Positions 44,062 through 53,587 of a DNA stretch of 64,000 nt are shown one piece after another. Below the pieces are notes generated by a model. The model ran no database searches, was not told the DNA's origin, and worked only from the letters and a program-made list of their open reading frames with translations. Where the stretch lies: assembly GCF_024438035.1 (NCBI RefSeq), contig NZ_JANFQF010000013.1, positions 123,993 to 187,992 on the forward strand, given 5' to 3'. How positions within the stretch are numbered: position 1 is the first letter of the stretch; each line of letters opens with the position of its first letter. The position numbers and the translations under genes were made by a program. Origin of the DNA: Rhodococcus tibetensis. GTDB taxonomy: Bacteria > Actinomycetota > Actinomycetes > Mycobacteriales > Mycobacteriaceae.

Positions 44062-45000
44062 ATGGCACATCTTGTAGGGGTCTTCGGAACCTCGCACAGC
44101 CCCGCGCTGATCGCGCCGGTCTCCGACTGGCCCGCGCTGGAGCCGAACATCGCACGACCCTCCCTGGAGAAGTTAGTGGGCAATGTGCGCGACCATTGGG
44201 ACGAGCACCAGGCCCGGTACGACATCGCCACGACGAAACTGCGCGCCGCCATCCTGGCTGCGGAGCCCGATGTGCTGCTCATCGTGGGTAGTGATCAGGG
44301 CGAGAACTTCGGGCCGCGCTCGGCGCCGGTGTTCGAGATGTTCCTCGGTGAGCAGATCGAGGCCAGTGCCGCGAACCGACGTGATGAGGGCCCCGACCTG
44401 TTCCGGATCTCCGTTCCGGTTGCCCACCAGTTGGGCAGGAAAATCTTAGAGTATCTGTGCCACAACGGGTTCGATATCGCCCACGTGTCGGAGACCTCAG
44501 ACGAGTACGGCATCGGCCACGCGGTCAGCTGGCCGATGCGTTTCCTCGACCTCGCGGACTCCGGTCTCGAGCTGCTTCCGATCATGACCAATGTGTGGAA
44601 CCCGCCGAACGTGCCGAGCGTGGACCGCTGTGTGGCCTTCGGCCGGGCGCTGCGCGCCGCGATCGCCGCCGCGCCCTCGCAGGCGCGGGTCGCGGTCCTC
44701 GCGTCCGGTGGGCTCAGTCACCTTGTGCTGGACGAGGAACTCGACGCCCGGGTGCTCGCCGCCATGCGGTCGAACGACCTTAACTCCTGGGGATCGATCG
44801 GGGATGACGAGCTACGGCGCGCACACGAGCACCATGGCCTGCCCCTGCGACTCAACGGCACAGCGGAAATCACAGACTGGATCATCGCGGACGCCTGCGC
44901 GCAGGCCCCCGCTGATGTCTTCGACTATGTCCCGGCGTATCGCACGGAATCCGGGTACGGGGTAGGCATGTGCTTTGCCCAGTGGGTCCTGGCGTCCTGA
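44062..45000 (+). CDS. Class III (LigB-type) extradiol ring-cleavage dioxygenase
   Basis: A 312-residue LigB-fold protein without a LigA partner gene. His12 (TSHSP) is the first iron ligand, His220 (ASGGLSH) the acid/base histidine, and Glu269 (NGTAEI) the carboxylate ligand. At the position of the second iron-ligand histidine (usual DH-x3-F) the sequence reads SDQGENF, so Gln79 replaces it. The enzyme should cleave a catechol-type ring next to the diol with Fe(II), or the site may have shifted chemistry. GAGGA lies just upstream of ATG 44062. Confidence 0.85.
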   Translation: MAHLVGVFGTSHSPALIAPVSDWPALEPNIARPSLEKLVGNVRDHWDEHQARYDIATTKLRAAILAAEPDVLLIVGSDQGENFGPRSAPVFEMFLGEQIEASAANRRDEGPDLFRISVPVAHQLGRKILEYLCHNGFDIAHVSETSDEYGIGHAVSWPMRFLDLADSGLELLPIMTNVWNPPNVPSVDRCVAFGRALRAAIAAAPSQARVAVLASGGLSHLVLDEELDARVLAAMRSNDLNSWGSIGDDELRRAHEHHGLPLRLNGTAEITDWIIADACAQAPADVFDYVPAYRTESGYGVGMCFAQWVLAS

Positions 45001-45103
45001 CCCGCACCATTACTCAACGCGTGGATCAACGATCGTTCGCGCCCCGGTTTACGCCCGCGCCCTGTGGTGCGACAAACCACACCCTGATCGGAAAGGAATC
45101 GCA

Positions 45104-45895
45104 ATGTCAGTGAACGGATACCACGGATCGGAGGAGGACATCCTTCTCTCGATCGAGGACAGGATCGCCTGGATCACCTTCAACCGGCCCGAGACGCTGA
45201 ACGCCTTTGGCCCCAGTCAGTTCCATCGACTCGCCGATATATTGGACGAACTCTCGGTCAACCCGGAAGTCGGCGTCGTGGTGATGACCGGCAACGGCCG
45301 GGCCTTCTCGGCCGGCGGGGACGTGCGGGAGTTCACGAAAAAGGGCCTGGTCGACACCGGTGTCTACGCAATCCGGGCCATGACGTCGATTCGGTCGTGC
45401 CGCAAGCCGGTGATCGCGATGGTCAACGGGATCGCAGTCGGCGGCGGCAACGAATTGGTCATCGCGGCCGACCTCGCAATTGCCGCACGTAGCGCTCGAC
45501 TGGGTCAGGCAGGCACGATGATCGGGGCCTGCCCAGTCCTCGGTGGAACGAACGTCCTTCCGTTGCAGATCGGTGAGAAGCGGGCCAAACAGATCGTCTT
45601 CTTCAGCGAAAAGGTCTCGGCCCAACAGGCATTCGAGTGGGGCTGGGTCAACGCGGTCGTCGACGATGCCGACCTGTTGTCGACCACCCGTGAGTGGGCT
45701 GAGCGGCTGCTTGCGCTGCATCCCCAGGCACTTCAGATCGCCAAAGCCGGCAGCAACGTGTGGTGGAACTACTCCTACGACACCATGGTCAACGGCCTCG
45801 ACATGATCGCCATGGGTGTGCCGGCCGAATCTGTCGATGAGGGCCGCGATGCGTTCCTGCAGAAGCGTCCCGCCGATTACTCGCCGTGGCGCTGA
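45104..45895 (+). CDS. Enoyl-CoA hydratase/isomerase family protein
   Basis: A 263-residue crotonase: ITFNRPETLNAFGPSQFHRL, GNGRAFSAGGDVREFTKKG (oxyanion hole) and NGIAVGGGNELVIAADLAIA, then GQAGTMIGACPVLGGTNVLP. The catalytic glutamates of plain hydratases are not clearly both present (the GTMIGACPVLGGT segment is unusual), so a C-C hydrolase or isomerase of the ring-opening type is possible. The RBS is GAAAGGAA. It links the ring-cleavage genes to CoA chemistry. Confidence 0.87.
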   Translation: MSVNGYHGSEEDILLSIEDRIAWITFNRPETLNAFGPSQFHRLADILDELSVNPEVGVVVMTGNGRAFSAGGDVREFTKKGLVDTGVYAIRAMTSIRSCRKPVIAMVNGIAVGGGNELVIAADLAIAARSARLGQAGTMIGACPVLGGTNVLPLQIGEKRAKQIVFFSEKVSAQQAFEWGWVNAVVDDADLLSTTREWAERLLALHPQALQIAKAGSNVWWNYSYDTMVNGLDMIAMGVPAESVDEGRDAFLQKRPADYSPWR

Positions 45896-45947
45896 CCTTC
45901 CAATCCCCGCACCGCAACCCTAGCACCTCGCAGAAACGGACTCCGTC

Positions 45948-47336
45948 ATGACTGTTGATGCTTCACAGGCACCGAACACATCGGGGCTCGGTGCCCGGCT
46001 CGACCGAATTCCGGTCGCGACGAGCACCCTTCGAATGATGATGATCCTCGTCGGGTTCTTCTACCTGTTCGATGCCGTCGACATCGTCGTGTTCGGAAAC
46101 ACAGTGCCGGCGATGCGCGAACAGTGGGGGCTGAGCGTGAACGACATCGCACTCGGTTCCGCCGCGCCATTCGTCGGGATGTTCATCGGCGCGATCGTCG
46201 GCGGGCAGCTCGCCGACCGATTCGGGAGGCGACGAATCATCCTCGGCTCCACCGTGTTGTACTCGGTCTGTTGTCTTGCAACCGCGTTCGCTCCGACCTA
46301 TGAAGTCGTGGTCGTTCTGCGTGGGCTGACCGGACTGGGCTTGCAGGCGCTGGTCGGTGCAGTGATGGTGTATGCGAGTGAGCTGTTGCCGGCACACATC
46401 CGCGGGCGCTACCTCGCGATCATCGCAGCGGTGGGCGCGGTGGCCGTGCCAGTGACGGCGGTGGCCTCGAGGATCATCGTTCCGCTCGGCGACGAGGCCT
46501 GGCGGTGGATGTATGTGTTCGGATCGCTCGGCATCCTCGGGATCGTGACAGGGTACCGGCGTCTTCCCGAGTCACCCCGGTGGCAAGTTGCCCGGGGCCG
46601 ACCCGATCTGGCCGAGACCCTGGTGGCCACACTCGAGGCGGAGGCGGTCGCGGCGACGGGAGCGCCCCTTCCGCCCCCGCGCCCGGAGCGGCTCATCCGC
46701 ACAGGATCGGCGCGCGAGCTATTTTCCAGGAGGTACGTCAGGCGCACGGTGGTCGCGTCCGCGGCGATGGCATGCTTCGTCCTGCTCGCCTACGGGTGGT
46801 CGCCATGGTTGCCGTCGCTGCTGACCGGGCGAGGGTACACCCAGGCGGAGGCGTTGACTTTCGTGAGCGTCCTGGGAGTCGCCTCGGTGGCGGGAGCGCT
46901 GACCTCCTCGCTGCTCATCGACCGATGGGATCGGAAGAACTACGTGTTCGTCCTGACCGTCTTGCTGGCGGTTCTGCTGTTCGTCTTCGCCGCCACCGGA
47001 AATCGATCGGTCATGCTCGTGGTGGGGTTCGCCATCTCGATGCTGATCCACGCGCTACTCACCGCGGTGTACACCTATGCCCCCGAGGTGTTTCCGACGC
47101 ACCTACGAGGGATCGGCAACGGTGTCGTCAACGGTGTCGGTCGTATCGCTGGGATCGGTGGTCCATTCATCGTGGCGGCGGTATACAGCGCCTTCGACTT
47201 CGGCGCGGTGTTCGTCTACCTCGCGGTCGTCGGTGTGGTGCTCGGGCTCGGGCTGATGCTGTTCGGCGAACAGACCACCAACAGGTCCCTCGAGGACATC
47301 GCGGCCGACGCCGGAGAAGCCGAACTCTCTCACTGA
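45948..47336 (+). CDS. MFS transporter, metabolite:H+ symporter type
   Basis: A 462-residue protein with 12 predicted transmembrane helices. The loop 2-3 motif is GGQLADRFGRRRIILG and the sugar/metabolite porter motif RLPESPRW follows helix 6, before a long cytoplasmic loop. Helix 1 contains FFYLFDAVDIVVFGNTVPAM, like aromatic-acid:H+ symporters. It probably brings in the island's substrate. Last gene of the Rieske operon; a long non-coding stretch follows. Confidence 0.88.
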   Translation: MTVDASQAPNTSGLGARLDRIPVATSTLRMMMILVGFFYLFDAVDIVVFGNTVPAMREQWGLSVNDIALGSAAPFVGMFIGAIVGGQLADRFGRRRIILGSTVLYSVCCLATAFAPTYEVVVVLRGLTGLGLQALVGAVMVYASELLPAHIRGRYLAIIAAVGAVAVPVTAVASRIIVPLGDEAWRWMYVFGSLGILGIVTGYRRLPESPRWQVARGRPDLAETLVATLEAEAVAATGAPLPPPRPERLIRTGSARELFSRRYVRRTVVASAAMACFVLLAYGWSPWLPSLLTGRGYTQAEALTFVSVLGVASVAGALTSSLLIDRWDRKNYVFVLTVLLAVLLFVFAATGNRSVMLVVGFAISMLIHALLTAVYTYAPEVFPTHLRGIGNGVVNGVGRIAGIGGPFIVAAVYSAFDFGAVFVYLAVVGVVLGLGLMLFGEQTTNRSLEDIAADAGEAELSH

Positions 47337-48582
47337 ACGAACGCGACCGGTGTTACGTGGGCGGAATCGTCACGACGACGGTGATCGGGTCGCAGCTACT
47401 TCGACCGGCGTTGCCGTCGTCGTTACGCCTACCGGCCGATGCGGACGCGCATGTGGTGGTCGAGGTCGCCGGTCCGGGGACGAGGTCTTCCCTCGATACC
47501 GTAGCGCGGTTGGGCATGCATTGGGTCCACGGGAGAAGCGGGGGCTCGGTCTCACCTCGACGGCCCGATGGGTGAGCGCTCGCGGTGGTCTGCAGCGCCC
47601 GGTAGCCGAAGACCGGGTCACGTTACCGGCTTTCGGGCAGGCGAGGCCGCCACCGTGATGCGAATCCCGCGGCGGTATCTGCGTCCGGACGGCGGCATCG
47701 CCCCATCCGGACTCCGCGCAGTGCCGTTGATCCGCCCTCATCAGGACTGTCGTGGCAGGACGGCACGCCCTCGAGCTCGGGATGTTCGCGGCACAGCGCA
47801 CCGCGGTGGTTCCAGTGTCCGAACGCGGGAAACGCCACGACCGAGCGGTGGTCAGGTCGGCCACAGGGTGCGTGACGGCACGGGTTCGGCTGCATTGCCG
47901 CCGCTGGGCGGGGGCGCAGGGCGACCTCGGCGACAATATCGCTCTACGATAGGGCATTCCAGATTAACCATGATCCGAGGCTCCGACCAGGTGGTATTTG
48001 CGTGCGCGATCTAGCGCGCACTCGCGGCGGGTATTCGTCGCCACTCTTTCCTGATCCATTGCGCGTTCCGAATCCCTCACGCTGCCCGACTTGACTACGT
48101 GCGCGTCGAGAACCGGCACGGCGTGTCCGCCATGCCTGCGGGGAATGTGTTCGGTATCGCCGGCCACCGGGCCCCGCCGATCGTTGTTCACCTCGCCTCA
48201 ACGGTGAGGGCCGGGCGATTTGCGTGTCCGCATCTCGCAGGAACGGGATCGGCGAAAGCCGGGCGCAGGTGGCCGCGGGTGGAACACGGACGTCATTGGC
48301 TTCCACTGCACTCCCGCGCCCTGCCTCTCGAGATGGTGCACCATGCCCGCGCGCGGGCGCAGGCAGACGGATTGCTCGGGGGATTCGTTGGCGAGCGTCG
48401 CGGTTCGCCGAACACTCTGGCACCGCCATCGTGCCCGAAGCGGGGCCGGGCGGCGCCGGCAGAGAAACCGATCGTTCCGCTTCGGTGGCTGGGGGCGCGG
48501 GCGGTAGGGACGGCCGAGCGACAGTTCTGTTGCCCGCGTCTGGGTAGCCGGTTTCATTCGAGGGGATTCACGAAATCCGCCA
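47337..48582. other. Long gap without a supported gene
   Basis: About 1.25 kb between the transporter and the P450 promoter. Both strands have open frames but none is family-like or has a convincing RBS, and I see no strong hairpin at the transporter's end. It may be an old insertion scar. Confidence 0.5.
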
Positions 48583-48611
48583 TTGACCTTCCGATCGGAA
48601 GGTCTTAGTGT
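48583..48611 (+). promoter_or_regulatory. P450 operon promoter with 16-bp palindromic operator
   Basis: TTGACC (48583-48588), 17-nt spacer, TAGTGT (48606-48611). CCTTCCGATCGGAAGG covers 48587-48602. Position relative to -35 is identical to the site at 28879-28907, and ATTGACC before and TTAG after are shared as well. It places transcription start near 48618. Confidence 0.75.
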
Positions 48612-48679
48612 CTAGGCATCGCCCGATGTGGGGCACAACACATTCAACGGCTTCTGGCCCATCCCAATCTGGGGGAGCA

Positions 48680-49852
48680 GTGGACATCAGCAACAGCCAT
48701 TACGACAATCGACATGTCGCCACTCTCAATGATCCTGAGGAGATCCACAGCGCGATGCGGGCCAAATGCCCAGTCCAGCACAGCGAAAACCACGGCGGCT
48801 TCTGGGCATTGACCCGCTACCAGGACGTCGAGGCGGCAACTCGCGACACGACGCGGTTCTCGTCCCTCCCGACCATCACATTGCCATCGGTCGGTGCGCC
48901 GAGGCCCTTCATTCCCATGGAGTCCGACCCACCGGAGCACTCGAAGTACCGCTCGCTCCTCAACGTCGTATTCAGCGCGCGCAGGATCGCCGAACTCGAG
49001 GGTGAGATCCGCAAGCACGCAGTGCAGCTGATCGACCGGTTCGCCGCGGCGGGCGAGGCGGATCTGGCGCGGGACCTGATCTTCCCGCTGACCTCGAGGG
49101 TGATCACCTGGTTGCTCGGAATTCCCGACGAGGACGTATCCCGTTTCAGCGACTGGTCATTAGCGTTGGTATCCGTCACCTCGCCGGAGGCGGGAGCGGC
49201 GCTCCAGATGGAGATTCGTGACTACTACGTTCGGCTGATCGCGGCCCGCAGAGAGAACCCGACACGGGACCTCGCCAGCCACCTGCTCGCATCGACCATC
49301 GACGACCGTCCGGTCACTTCGGAGGAAACCCTCGACATCTACCTCTCGCTGACCGGGGCCGGCGGCGAGACAACGGCCGCTGCGGCAAACCACATCTTCA
49401 CCTTGGTCGACCGTCACCCCGATCTGCGGTCGCAGCTGCAGGCCAGGCCCGAGATTTTGACCACCGCGATCGAAGAATTCCTGCGCTATGTCACACCGGT
49501 CCCAGGCTTCGCCCGCACGACCACCTGCGCGGTCGAGGTGGCGGGGACGGTGATCCCGGAAGGCGAGCGGGTGTGGATGTCGTGGCTGTCGGCTAACCAC
49601 GACGCCGCCGCCTTCGAAGAACCGGCCACGATCGTCCTGGATAGAAAGCCCAACCGACACCTCGCGTTCGGTGCGGGCGTCCACCGCTGCCCGGGAGCGC
49701 CCCTCGCCCGGCTCGAGCTCGCGATCATGGTCGACGAGGTCCTCCGCAGGATCCCGGACTACCGATTGGCCGATCCGGGCGCGGTGCGGATCTCGGAGGG
49801 GCAGACGCGAGTCATTCGCTCGTTGCCAATCGTCTTTACGCCCGAACCATGA
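48680..49852 (+). CDS. Cytochrome P450 (bacterial class I type)
   Basis: A 390-residue P450. The I-helix reads LTGAGGETTAAA (Glu replacing the usual Asp of the acid-alcohol pair), the K-helix EFLR provides E-x-x-R, and the haem loop FGAGVHRCPGAPLARLE has the thiolate Cys337. GTG 48680 is chosen: GGGGGAG lies close upstream, and the in-frame ATG at 48608 falls within the -10 box. It hydroxylates an unactivated carbon; the following alcohol and aldehyde dehydrogenases suggest stepwise oxidation of that position to a carboxylate. Confidence 0.9.
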   Translation: MDISNSHYDNRHVATLNDPEEIHSAMRAKCPVQHSENHGGFWALTRYQDVEAATRDTTRFSSLPTITLPSVGAPRPFIPMESDPPEHSKYRSLLNVVFSARRIAELEGEIRKHAVQLIDRFAAAGEADLARDLIFPLTSRVITWLLGIPDEDVSRFSDWSLALVSVTSPEAGAALQMEIRDYYVRLIAARRENPTRDLASHLLASTIDDRPVTSEETLDIYLSLTGAGGETTAAAANHIFTLVDRHPDLRSQLQARPEILTTAIEEFLRYVTPVPGFARTTTCAVEVAGTVIPEGERVWMSWLSANHDAAAFEEPATIVLDRKPNRHLAFGAGVHRCPGAPLARLELAIMVDEVLRRIPDYRLADPGAVRISEGQTRVIRSLPIVFTPEP

Positions 49853-49910
49853 ACACCCACAGCGGGATCAAGGCGCTTCTCACCCAACACACCACGTGCA
49901 GGAGATACAC

Positions 49911-50999
49911 ATGAGAGCTGCAGTCAGCCGCGAAGTCGGTCAGATCGGCATCGAAGAGCTACCGGACCCAAGACCGCGGGCAGGTGAGGTGAGGGTCCGC
50001 CTGGTGAGTTCCGGAATTTGCCACACCGATGTCTCGGTGTTAGCCGGACATCTGCCCTCGCCGCGCCCGATCGTCCTCGGACACGAAGGCGCTGGTGTTA
50101 TCGACGAGCTCGGTCCGGGGGTGGACGGCCTCGCCATCGGCGATCACGTGATCTGCTCGATCATCACCTCCTGCCACGCGTGCTTCCAGTGCCTGCGCGG
50201 AGAGTACGCACTCTGCGAACGCGCGGTCGGCTTTTCAGGAACAATGCTTGACGGCACCACGAGGCTTCAATCCGGGGAAGCGGACGTCCATACCCTCTTC
50301 TGCCAGGGTTCCTTCTCCGAGTACGCGGTCGTGCCGGCATCGGCGACGGTAAAGATTCGACAAGACGCGCCGCTCGACAAGCTCGCTGGGCTCGGGTGTG
50401 CCTGGTCGACGGGTTTGGGGGCAGCCATCGTCCGCGCGGAGGTCAGACCGGGAAGCAGTGTTGTTGTGATCGGCGCCGGTGGTGTCGGACTCGCGGCAAT
50501 GATGGGGGCTCGGGCGATGGGAGCCACGTCCGTGATTGCGGTCGACATCGCCGCCCGCAAGCTCGACCGTGCCAAGGATCTGGGCCTGGCATCGCACACG
50601 ATTACGGCATCCGGATCGGACGCGGTGGATGCGATCCGTGACCTCACCGGCGGTAGGGGCGCCGACTATGGGTTCGACGCGGTGGGAGCCCCGGGCACGT
50701 TGGAGACCGCGCTGCAGGCAGTCCGTCCCGGTGGACTGGCAGTGGCGATCGGCGTGATGGATGCGACGGTCACGGCCACGTTCGACCTCTTCGGGTTCTT
50801 GATGCAAAAACGACTAACCGGAACCTATGCGGGATCAATCCTTCCGCAACGGGACATTCCCGCCTTCGTGGACCTCTACATGGACGGTCGGCTTCCGTTG
50901 GACTCGGTAATCGATGCCACCTACTCACTGGACCAAGTTCCCAAGGCCCTCGACCAGCTCGCCGCGAACGAAATCACCAAGGGTGTGGTGCTGCTATGA
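49911..50999 (+). CDS. Zinc alcohol dehydrogenase (class III/aryl-alcohol type MDR)
   Basis: A 362-residue enzyme. SSGICHTDVSVLAGH and LGHEGAGVIDELGPGV hold the catalytic zinc; four cysteines at SCHACFQCLRGEYALC form the structural site; VVVIGAGGVGLAAMMGARAM is the Rossmann motif with Asp after strand 2 (VDIAA, NAD). It should oxidise the alcohol made by the P450 to an aldehyde. GGAGAT precedes ATG 49911. The stop overlaps the ALDH start (ATGA). Confidence 0.9.
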   Translation: MRAAVSREVGQIGIEELPDPRPRAGEVRVRLVSSGICHTDVSVLAGHLPSPRPIVLGHEGAGVIDELGPGVDGLAIGDHVICSIITSCHACFQCLRGEYALCERAVGFSGTMLDGTTRLQSGEADVHTLFCQGSFSEYAVVPASATVKIRQDAPLDKLAGLGCAWSTGLGAAIVRAEVRPGSSVVVIGAGGVGLAAMMGARAMGATSVIAVDIAARKLDRAKDLGLASHTITASGSDAVDAIRDLTGGRGADYGFDAVGAPGTLETALQAVRPGGLAVAIGVMDATVTATFDLFGFLMQKRLTGTYAGSILPQRDIPAFVDLYMDGRLPLDSVIDATYSLDQVPKALDQLAANEITKGVVLL

Positions 51000-52462
51000 G
51001 TGCACTGGACATGGACATGTACGTCGACGGTAGCTGGCGTCAGGCGTCCTCGGGCGGGCGGATCGACGTCATCAACCCCGCCCGCACGAGCGAGACCGTC
51101 GGGTCGATACCCGACGGCGGGCCCGCGGACATCGACCTCGCGGTCGCCGCCGCGAAGCGCGCGCAGTCCGACTGGTCGCATCGCCCGCTCGCGGAGCGCG
51201 CCGCGTTGATTGCCGATGCCGGGACGCGGCTGACCGCCATCGACCCGTCCGGGCCGGAGGCGCTGACCCGGGAGATGGGCAAGATCCTCGCGGAGTCGGT
51301 GATGGACTTCCAGTCCCCGCCCTGGGCGTGGTCGCACTATCTCAATGACCCCGATGGACTCGACCGGGCCCTCAACGACCGCCGGTGCGACGACACCGGC
51401 CGGCTCGAGATCCGGCGACGGCCGGTTGGCGTCGTCGGGGCGATCGTCCCCTGGAACTGGCCGATCGCACTGCTCGGGGTCAAACTCGGTCCCGCACTGC
51501 TGGCGGGCAACACCGTTGTCGCTGTGCCGTCCCCGTACGCCTCGCTGGGTGTGCTCAAGGCCATCGAGGCGATCGGTTCGGCGTTGCCCACGGGTGTGGT
51601 CAACGTCGTCACGGGGACCGGCGAGCGCGTCGGTGCGGCCCTGAGCGCGCATCGCGATGTCGACATGATCGCGTTCACCGGCGGACTCGAGGCCGGTCGA
51701 GCGGTCGCCCAGGCCCTCGGATCACGGTTGCGCAGAGGTGTGTTCGAACTGGGCGGCAACGATCCCGCCGTACTGCTCGACGACGTGAAGGTCGATGACG
51801 ACCTGATCCGCAAGCTGGCGGCCGCCTTCACGATGACGTCGGGACAGGTCTGCTTCGCGGTCAAGCGGCTGTACGTCCATCACACCGTCCTCGACGAGGT
51901 GACCGCGAAGCTCGGTGACGCCCTGCAGGCGGCGGTCGTCGGCGACGGGCTCGATCCCGGAGTCACGATGGGTCCGCTGGCCAACGAGCGGCAATTCAAG
52001 AGGTTCACCTCTCTCCTCGCCGAGGCCGAAGCATCTGGTGCACAAGTGACTACGTTCGGGCGCGCCCGTGACAAGACGACATGGGACGGCGGATACTTTC
52101 ACCTGCCCACACTGGTCACCGGAGTCGGTGCGCGCGAGCGCATCGTCACCGAGGAGCAGTTCGGGCCCGCACTGCCGATCATCGGGTTCCGCACCGACGC
52201 CGAAGCGATCTCGCTCGTGAACGCGACACCGTTCGGCCTGACGTCGAGTATCTGGACCTCGGATCCGAGCCGAGCCTGGGCAATGGCCGATCAGATCGAC
52301 GCGGGCGCGACCTTCATCAACAAGCACGGCATTGCCGCGTTCGACCCGGGCGCCCCTTTCGGTGGGATGAAGGAGAGCGGGTACGGACGCGAGATGGGTA
52401 TGGAGGGACTGCTCGAGTTCACCTCGACCCAGCAAATCACCGACCGCCAGATTCCCATGTAG
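50996..52462 (+). CDS. NAD(P)-dependent aldehyde dehydrogenase
   Basis: A 488-residue ALDH. IVPWNWPIALLGVKLGPALL and the AFTGG loop bind NAD, FELGGNDPAVLLDD holds the general-base Glu, and TSGQVCFAVKRLYVH contains the catalytic Cys286. It turns the aldehyde from the upstream dehydrogenase into a carboxylate, which a CoA ligase or transferase can then activate. Translation is coupled to the alcohol dehydrogenase by a 4-bp overlap. A strong hairpin follows the stop. Confidence 0.92.
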   Translation: MSALDMDMYVDGSWRQASSGGRIDVINPARTSETVGSIPDGGPADIDLAVAAAKRAQSDWSHRPLAERAALIADAGTRLTAIDPSGPEALTREMGKILAESVMDFQSPPWAWSHYLNDPDGLDRALNDRRCDDTGRLEIRRRPVGVVGAIVPWNWPIALLGVKLGPALLAGNTVVAVPSPYASLGVLKAIEAIGSALPTGVVNVVTGTGERVGAALSAHRDVDMIAFTGGLEAGRAVAQALGSRLRRGVFELGGNDPAVLLDDVKVDDDLIRKLAAAFTMTSGQVCFAVKRLYVHHTVLDEVTAKLGDALQAAVVGDGLDPGVTMGPLANERQFKRFTSLLAEAEASGAQVTTFGRARDKTTWDGGYFHLPTLVTGVGARERIVTEEQFGPALPIIGFRTDAEAISLVNATPFGLTSSIWTSDPSRAWAMADQIDAGATFINKHGIAAFDPGAPFGGMKESGYGREMGMEGLLEFTSTQQITDRQIPM

Positions 52463-52474
52463 CAACCTGGCGAC

Positions 52475-52516
52475 CGCGGCGGAGTCGAGGGACATCGGGT
52501 CCTCGACTCCGCCGCG
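52475..52516 (+). terminator. Strong intercistronic hairpin
   Basis: A perfect 16-bp stem (52475-52490 with 52501-52516; CGCGGCGGAGTCGAGG) and a 10-nt loop, 12 bp past the ALDH stop and 55 bp before the reductase start. No U-tract. It may reduce, rather than stop, transcription of the reductase and CoA-transferase genes. Confidence 0.6.
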
Positions 52517-52571
52517 AACCGGCCAATCAGAGCCGAAGAACAATCTCAACTTCTCGAATGGGTGAATATGC

Positions 52572-53573
52572 ATGACCAACGGTGACCTGGACAGGAACCC
52601 GCAGGGTGTACTCGAGCTGCTCGTGCAGCAGGTCACCTGGGAGGCCGACGGTATCGCCTCGCTCCGCTTGATCGACCCGAACGGCGCGTTGCTCCCAGCC
52701 TGGACTCCCGGCGCGCATCTGGACCTGGTGCTTCCCTCGGGGAAGGTCCGTCAATACTCGCTGTGTGGTGACATCGGGGACCGCTCGACATACACCATCG
52801 CGGTGCTGCGCGACGACGCCGGCCGCGGTGGGTCCGTCGAGCTCCACGACACCGCATGGGTGGGACGACGTATATCAATCAGGGGGCCGCGCAACCATTT
52901 CCCACTCATCGAAGCACCCTCGTACCTCTTCGTCGCGGGTGGAATCGGGATCACGCCGATCCTCGCGATGACGCGGGAGGTCAGCGGCCGTGGACTGCCG
53001 TGGCGACTGGTCTACGGCGGCCGGAGCACTGCGTCGATGGCCTTCCTGACCGAGCTGGCGACGCTCGGCGGGGAAAACGTCGACGTCGTTCCACAAGACG
53101 TGCGGGGGATGCTGGATCTCGACCGCGTCTTCCAGGACCTATCCCCGGGCTCAGCCGTCTACTGCTGCGGGCCCGAGGGAATGATCCGTGCCGCCAAGGG
53201 CTGTGCCGCCGCGACCGGGACCGCCGAGGCTCTGCATGTCGAACGGTTCGGCGCGCCCACCAGCGATGTCCAGAACGGCCATTCGACACCGGCGAACACC
53301 GGGAACACCGAATTCGAGGTGGAGCTGCGCCGCACCGGCGCGGTGCTGGACGTGCCCACACACCGGACCCTGATCGACGTCGTGCGCGAGGCCGTCCCGG
53401 ACTTCCTGTCCGACTGCGAGGAGGGATACTGCGGCGCCTGCGAGGTGCGCGTCCTCGAAGGCAGCCCGGAGCACCGTGATCTGTTGCTTTCGGAGACCGA
53501 ACGCGAGGTGGGCGACCGAATGATGATCTGCGTCGGGCGGTCACAGTCCCCGCGACTGGTCCTCGACTTGTAG
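52572..53573 (+). CDS. Oxygenase reductase, FMN/NAD and C-terminal 2Fe-2S (PDR/VanB-like)
   Basis: A 333-residue protein. A flavin domain (TPGAHLDLVLPSGKVRQYSL, RGPRNHFPL) comes first, then the NAD domain (FVAGGIGITPILAMTRE, VYCCGPEGMI), then a plant-type ferredoxin domain with Cys ligands in DCEEGYCGACEVRVLEG and a final MMICVGRS. It carries electrons from NADH to the Rieske oxygenase or the P450. A stand-alone P450 usually needs a separate ferredoxin, and the one at 41306 could serve. No strong RBS is visible. Confidence 0.9.
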   Translation: MTNGDLDRNPQGVLELLVQQVTWEADGIASLRLIDPNGALLPAWTPGAHLDLVLPSGKVRQYSLCGDIGDRSTYTIAVLRDDAGRGGSVELHDTAWVGRRISIRGPRNHFPLIEAPSYLFVAGGIGITPILAMTREVSGRGLPWRLVYGGRSTASMAFLTELATLGGENVDVVPQDVRGMLDLDRVFQDLSPGSAVYCCGPEGMIRAAKGCAAATGTAEALHVERFGAPTSDVQNGHSTPANTGNTEFEVELRRTGAVLDVPTHRTLIDVVREAVPDFLSDCEEGYCGACEVRVLEGSPEHRDLLLSETEREVGDRMMICVGRSQSPRLVLDL

Positions 53574-53587
53574 AACTAGGAGTTCTG

